DNA from: Haematobia irritans
Lineage: Eukaryota; Arthropoda; Insecta; Diptera; Muscidae
Length of the DNA: 64,000 nucleotides
Assembly: GCF_050003625.1 (NCBI RefSeq)
Contig: NC_134398.1
Coordinates: 63,744,891 to 63,808,890, forward strand
Direction of reading: 5' to 3'
Part shown: piece by piece, positions 58,621 to 64,000 of the stretch
Numbering within the stretch: the stretch's first letter is position 1
How the letters are laid out: every line of letters starts with the position of its first letter
The notes under the pieces: model-generated
Databases searched by the model: none
Seen by the model: only the letters and a program-made list of their open reading frames with translations
What the model was told of the DNA's origin: nothing
Translations under genes and position numbers: made by a program

Positions 58621-59635
58621 CAACATATTTTCCTAAATATTCTTAATAACTTTTTTCTAAACTACCGAAAAAATATTAATAACTTTCATTTAAAAGGTTT
58701 AATAAACAAACACCAATATATGTCTCAAAAATCCAAAATATTCCATGCCTTTATATTCCCTTGTTGCATACATGCTTAAAAGATGCAACAGCCCACGCCA
58801 ACGCCAACTATACAACTGAAGCATGCCAAACAAAACCAAGCAAAGCCAAAACATTCCTACAACAACAAAAACACATGTGCCTTTATTGAAAACAACACCT
58901 CATCCAGCCAAATAAACCATCCGCGAATAACAAACACACACACACACAAACCACTAAATGAACAAAAATAAAAACAACCCCACGCTCATGTATACACAAC
59001 AAAACTCAAGTAACATCATCTTTACATTAATCACATTCCACTATGCCAATAAAGATCTCTATACTATGCATTAGTTCATCGCATCTGCTGACAATTTACT
59101 CTAAGAATAATATTCGTAAAGGCACACCAGTTTATGAACGATGAAACGTTTAACTTAAAATTTGCAAAATTTTCTTGAAATGTTATCTACCATTTTTGAC
59201 GAAAATGTCTATAAATTTGATTACATGTGAACTAAAAAAATTTAATTACATGTGAACTAAAAAAAAACTATAGGAATTGTCAGTAAGAAATTCCTATCCA
59301 CTTTCAAGTTCATTTTTCGTAAAAAAATATTTTCTCACACAAAAAAATCTTATAGTAAATTGCACTTATTATTTAGAAAATACTTTACATTTCACAAGTA
59401 GTTTTATAGCATGACAAACGAATTTTTAACTACCAGTTAAGAAATTTTTTAAGGAAATTTCCATCGTATTTTGTAGGCCATGAACTAAACGATTGCTACT
59501 TAGAATTTGTAAAATTTCCCTCCGAGTAGTTAATTTTCGTTGAAGATACGAAAAATGAACTAAAATTCTGGAAAATTCTTGTAATAAATTATTGTAAAAA
59601 TCTTCTTAAATTTACGAGACACTTTTTTTTCTGTG

Positions 59636-60186
59636 CCCAGCAAAAAATTTGGAAGTTCTTCCAAAGGCACATTTTAAAAGATGCACTGCCAATGATGTTC
59701 TTTATTTTAACTACCCAGGAAGTTCTTTTAATTCTTTATTTATAACTTGGGTTGTTCATACTTTTAATGGGTAATTTTTTTGTTTTAAATAGGTTAAAAA
59801 CAGAGTAAGAATTCATAAAATGGTACAAATCATTTAAATTTTTTCGAAAAACAATGCTAAATGCAATCTGAAAAAATTGTGAGTTTTTGAAAATATTTGT
59901 GGTCAAACGTCTCCGACAAGCGTCAGAATCCATTAAAAATTATAAAAAATTATAAAAATTATTTATTTGACAAAATATCACAATTTTTTAATTTACATCC
60001 AAAACATTGAATTCGGATCACACCTAAAGAAGTGATGCAAATTCAGTGCAACGGCTGTTGAAAAGGAGGACTTCCGTCCTATGACAAGCCCATGTTAAAT
60101 TCATGGCTTCTGCGTCAATTTTGCATCACTTGCGGATCTAAAAAGAACATTTTCATTGCTTTTTTGGCGACGCTTTTTTTGCTGGG
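59636..60186 (+). mobile_element. Element D copy D3, uninterrupted (551 bp)
   Basis: CCCAGCAAAAAATTTGG at the left; TTTTTTTGCTGGG at the right. It has the full D interior without the HINE: the bases that flank C1 and C3 are contiguous here (CATTAAAAATTAT then AAAAAATTATAAAAATTATT, 59929-59961). It serves as the empty site for both composites. Non-coding. Confidence 0.88.
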
Positions 60187-60665
60187 TAGTTAATTTATAA
60201 GAGTATTATGGTCAAATTTGGGTAAATCGAGCGATACATATATATGGAAGCTATATCTAAATCTGAACCGATTTGGATGATATTTTACAGGTTTAGTTAA
60301 TATTACAGTAGATTACATTGTGATAAATATGAGTACGATCGGTTAATAAATAAAGCCTAAAATTAATAAATGATGGTCAAAATAAGGTCATTAGAGGAAA
60401 GTTTTCAAAATCGGGCGTTACATATATATGGGAAATACATCTAAATCTGAACCGATTGGGATGATATTTTGCAGGTTTGGTTGGTACCACCGAAAATTAC
60501 TTTGTGCTAAATTTCAGTACGATCGGTTAATAAATCAGGCTATTATGTCCACATTTTGGAAAATCGGGCGATGCATATATATGAGAGCTATAGCTAAATC
60601 AGAACCGATTCCGATGATGTATGACCAACTTTGTGTGTATGACCAACTTTGAGTAAGATCGGTGT
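60187..60665 (-). mobile_element. HINE B-family array fragment B7
   Basis: About three units with CATATATATGG(A/G)A and AAATCTGAACCGAT boxes, closest to the B1 units (TAATAAAT...CGATCGG phrases). The end has a short tandem (TGTATGACCAACTTTG twice, 60617-60650). Head and 3' end missing. Confidence 0.6.
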
Positions 60666-60689
60666 ACCTGAAATCATGTGTACCTGGTC

Positions 60690-60950
60690 AATGTTTTTAT
60701 AAAAAAAATTAAATGGTCACGAAAACAATGTACATGGCCTTTTTGGCCATTTAATGGTTCTAGACATGTCTATACGTAACCTATAAAAATACTTTTTTCC
60801 CTGCAAGAAAGTAAAAAATTGAATAGTCAGTTACATGATTTTCGCGACCATTAAATGGTCTCAAATTCTATCATTTAAATAATAGAACATGTTTGCGGCA
60901 TATGAAAACCATTTAAATGCTTATTGCCAGCATACAGTTTTCTCCGGTCG
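60690..60950. repeat. Small inverted-repeat element around AAATGGTC/GACCATT words
   Basis: AAATGGTCACGAAAACAATG (60701) faces CATGATTTTCGCGACCATT (60834), and GGCCTTTTTGGCC sits between. CCATTTAA and TTAAATGG words recur. Edges uncertain. Confidence 0.4.
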
Positions 60951-61959
60951 AAAATTTTTTTTACAAAGACAAACTTGTGTGAGACTATGTACTAAGTGCT
61001 CTTTTTCATTCTCGGAACTGCAAATCTTTTAAACCCCCCATCACTAATGCTTTTGTAAAGACTTGCACTCAAAGTAAGATTTTCTGGTTAAATTCATTGG
61101 CCATATGCCGTACATCTACGCACAGTTTTCAACAGGCAGAGTAGTTTTATAACTATCACTATGTTGCAATAAGTTAATGTCACTAGGGCTTGACCAACTA
61201 AATACAAAGAGGCACATGTGCGTACATCATACCAGAATTAATACAGACACAATAAAGCAGTATTTACAATGGCACTCACAGCGACAATAATAAGAACCGC
61301 TTTTAAGAGCATTTTCCCTTTATCCCATTATTGTTGACATATCAATACTCCGAATATATGTGATAAAAATGTATTAACCTAGTTATAACAAACACTAAAA
61401 GGCGGGTATTGTATTTAAAGAAATAATAGAAATAAAGTTTTACCCCAGACCAAAGGTAAAGGACGTACATTCATATGTACAACGAATTTGTCATAAACCG
61501 TAAGTGTTATAATAAAATGTCATAAAAAACTGTTATAATTTAATGTGCTATAAAAATTATTATTGCACTAAAGGCCATTTATTTATATGGCATATACTTT
61601 ATTCATATGCCATTTAGTAGAGGGGGGTTCTGACTTCATTGTAGTTGGTTATAACCAGAGCATACAGAATAATAAAAATGAGATTTTCGACAAGGACTCA
61701 TACATGCTCTTTCGTTTCTCTCCTCTATTCACTGTCCAGTTCACCATATGGACCATATACAGTTATGTATAACTGACTAGCAGTTAGTTTTTGGAAGAAT
61801 CTTTGGCAAAAAACTTTTCAGTTATATTTAATTAAGTTAATAGTTTTTAATTGTTGTTGTTTGCATCTATTAATAGAGATAATTAATTAGTGACCACATT
61901 TCCATTTGTAATAGCTGGTGCAAGTAAAATACAAGTGGCCTATTAATAATAGTCATGAA
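60951..61959. other. No recognised feature
   Basis: Unassigned AT-rich sequence; frames up to 61 codons only. Confidence 0.5.
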
Positions 61960-62183
61960 TGAGAGGTGTGCATGTGACACGAAATTGTTGTGATTGAACC
62001 CTGTGATCATTTCGTAATTTCGTGAGCGAGTCACGAAAAACAACGGTCACGATTCATGCTCACGTGAGTAAATTAATCATACAAATCAAAGATTGACCCT
62101 ATATCTACCACATTATTCTCGACATTACCTGCATTTACGTAAGTCAAAAGTAAATTTTGAATGTAACATACGATACAATGGTG

Positions 62184-62560
62184 CACTGAAAAAAATAATT
62201 AGGATGCGCATTTTACACAATATTAAGGATAAATTTATTTAAAATAATGAAATTTTTAAATAACTTTTAAATTTAAAATTTAGGACACAAGTTTTAGTTC
62301 AAAGACATGTTACTATTAAAGTAGCATGTCTTTGAACTGAAGCAAATTTTCCAAAGTATTTGTTATAATTTGGATTTTTAAAGTGGCTTTTGTTTATACG
62401 GCAATATCCTTATTAATATATCGCAAAAAAATGAAAATTTCTAGATTTAAAGCTACATAGATCGGTATAAAATGTATTTATTTTAAAGAAGCGGAATCTT
62501 TGGCTCGGACTCAATACCAAAATCCTTAAGAGAAGGTCAAAATCTTTGAATCCAAGTAAA
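62184..62560 (-). mobile_element. Family A variant A9
   Basis: It starts CACTGAAAAAAATAATTAGG and shares the middle of the 4799/14858 subfamily (TTTACACAATATTAAGGAT; GGAATCTTTGGCTCGGACTC). The right end AAGTAAACTGGTTTTG matches the GTTTACTTGG at 4810 in reverse; the final CAGTG is lost. Confidence 0.6.
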
Positions 62561-62664
62561 CTGGTTTTGTGTCGATATAATCTGTTTTGTGTGTGTCAAT
62601 ATAATCAGCTTGAATAAATATAACTCACGTTCACACCTCGATTTCAATACCAGTTTCGATTGTG

Positions 62665-62830
62665 GTTTCATGTGAAACGCTGTTCGGGCTCGGCCATAAA
62701 AGGAGGTCCCTTTCCATCGCTCTTTAATAAAAAAGAATTTCACCACTATGGTATCTGAATACCCAGCAAAAAATTGAAAGTTGTTCCACAAACATTTCTT
62801 TTTAGGAGCATCACGGGATTGCCTATAAAT
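62665..62830 (+). repeat. SINE fragment followed by a D-terminus fragment
   Basis: CGCTGTTCGGGCTCGGCCAT and AAAGGAGGTCCCTTTCCAT belong to the SINE body. ACCCAGCAAAAAATTGAAAG (62761) is a D left terminus that loses similarity after about 60 bases. Confidence 0.55.
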
Positions 62831-63003
62831 TTTTTCTACTTCCCGTAAATTTCTTCTGGGCCAGTCTTAGAAAATACGCTATTTGGCGGTTTAAAGCCAA
62901 AATTTAAATTTTGGACAATTATATCTCACAAAATAGAAAAGAAAATCAACAAATAATAAAAAACCATAAAAATAAAAATTTCGTGTCACGTGAACACCTC
63001 TAC

Positions 63004-64000
63004 ACAGAAAAAAGGGCATTATGTGCAAAATCTAGAAGTGATTGAATTTTTTTGTCTAAATCTTTGTTTTATGTTCATAGATCTAATATATTTACCTTAC
63101 CTTTGGTAGGCGTAGGTGAAAAGAATTATTTTTGATCTCAAACAAAATATAATAAAATATTTTTGATCTCAAACAAAATTTATCTTCAAAAATGTATATT
63201 CTTACACAGAGAAATAAAATATGCTCCAAAGACGTACAATGCACTGAAAATCATTACGTTTTCAGCTTGTCTTGACATACTTTTTACTAAATTTTCTATT
63301 ATTTCTTTTGGAATGTCCGACTAATAGTGCTGGAATTGGCTCCAGATCTCATCGCCATTTTTTGGTGCTCTTTGGTGTAATCTCAAGCGCATTTTAACTA
63401 AACACCATAAATTCTTAATAGATCGGGGATAAATCGGGGATTTATGGGTTGGCCGTCTTGTTAAAAAACAACTTGCTCCTCAAGGTAGGCAAAAACCTCA
63501 ACAAATGTAGGCAAATTTGATTGCAAAAAAATTTTGTTTTTATTTTTGGGTTACGCTGACGTGTTTTTGAAGAGCTCCTTGTTGAATGTTAATTTGTATG
63601 AGCAAACGTGAACTGATTGGGCTGGCTCCTGAACAGAAATAACATTATATCGACCACAGAGCGTGTGCATGGAGGTGGTGCAGTCTTTGTAGTATAATGT
63701 GCTATTTTTTCTTAATTTTTTAGCGGAATCTTTATATTAAAAATTCACAAAATTGACTGGAAGTACACAAACACTTTCGTAAACTAAGTAATATCAGCTG
63801 ACCTTGTCCCTCAAACTTCAATGGATGATAATTTTCCGATTAAGGAGGTAAATTGCAATTGTTATCGACTACTGCAATAGGGATATTGCCAGCATTGAAG
63901 TTTTCGATCTCAGCCTAAAATTATACCGCATATATTTGCTATAATAAACTACCCAACTGGGAATAACTCTAAGCAAACCGATTTGAACTTGACTTGGAAA
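63004..64000. other. No recognised feature
   Basis: AT-rich; an almost exact direct repeat TTTTTGATCTCAAACAAAAT (63129 and 63161) is the only local structure. No frame of note. Confidence 0.45.

Larger units (their letters stand above)
54895..59635. mobile_element. Long-TIR element F2, interleaved with F1
   Basis: CACAGAAAAAAAAGTGTC at 54895 is mirrored by GACACTTTTTTTTCTGTG ending at 59635. The arms correspond for some 300-400 bp (TAAATTTAAG; TAGTTCATTTTTCGTA; ACGAAAATTAACT) with many differences. Its right end touches the D3 terminus exactly. F2 begins inside F1 and ends beyond it, so the two are interleaved and not nested; rearrangement or shared subterminal repeats may explain this. A GT-rich stretch (55500-55700) and a T-poor stretch with (CA)n (58783-58985) are unlike the flanks. 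Confidence 0.6.
61960..63003. mobile_element. hAT-like element with TCACGA ends, containing other repeats
   Basis: GAGAGGTGTGCATGTGACACG at the left faces CGTGTCACGTGAACACCTCTA at the right. AGAGGTGT-type termini are common in hAT elements. The left part carries TCGTGAGCGAGTCACGAAAA words. Family A9, a SINE fragment and a D fragment lie inside. No clear 8-bp duplication. Confidence 0.55.

Noticed and set aside
63240..63700. Degraded Tc1-like transposase on the minus strand
   Set aside because: Some word-level resemblance only; no catalytic motif or terminus could be identified.

Overview
The window looks like repeat-rich intergenic DNA from a higher fly, most likely a muscid. The evidence is that it is AT-rich, it carries a fragment with the exact terminus and leader layout of the Haematobia irritans mariner Himar1, it has many DINE-1/INE-1-like (Helentron-associated, HINE) elements, and its candidate intron is 56 bases. 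I found no intact host gene. Nearly all of the sequence can be assigned to mobile elements, their fragments or their internal tandem arrays. The open frames are mostly by-products of tandem repeats or decayed transposon genes.

Layout. 0-6.5 kb: SINE tails, a HINE with a 159-bp (TA)n tract, and several copies of one CACTG-ended family (called A here). 6.5-10.5 kb: a tRNA-bearing MITE, a tandem duplication, and a 13-unit minisatellite in which every unit is a hairpin. 11-17.4 kb: a run of MITEs of different superfamilies, including TTAA/piggyBac-like, hAT-like with 8-bp duplications, and TA-flanked MITEs, one of which carries a tRNA-like sequence. 17.6-21.9 kb: a Russian doll in which element D contains a HINE and a LINE, and the LINE contains a second HINE. 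23-27.8 kb: HINE arrays, a 215-bp inverted repeat and the Himar1-like fragment. 28.6-30.5 kb: a second D+HINE composite in the same internal position as the first. 31.3-35.1 kb: a hAT-like MITE, then a mariner-superfamily element with a decayed DD37E transposase and a HINE inserted in it. 35.9-39.3 kb: a decayed multi-exon gene (minus strand) split by a HINE that itself contains another HINE. 41.8-43.9 kb: a full HINE with higher-order repeats. 44.2-46.1 kb: two inverted copies of the tRNA-bearing MITE. 48.2-51.4 kb: a decayed APE-type LINE. 51.8-52.1 kb: a second hairpin minisatellite. 52.6-53.7 kb: a palindromic MITE and a TCACGA-rich element. 54.3-59.6 kb: two interleaved long-TIR elements with arrays of exon-like units. 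59.6-64 kb: an empty-site copy of D, HINE fragments, a hAT-like element and unassigned DNA.

The most interesting patterns are these. An internal repeat of exactly 153 bp (51 codons) is shared by three sequence-divergent HINE families. A hairpin minisatellite shows compensatory base changes and cUUCGg loops. Separate MITE families repeatedly carry tRNA-like Pol III promoter sequences. Tandem units each carry a strong splice acceptor and donor. The order of insertions can be read directly from nested and empty sites. All family names rest on motifs and termini seen by eye; no database was searched.
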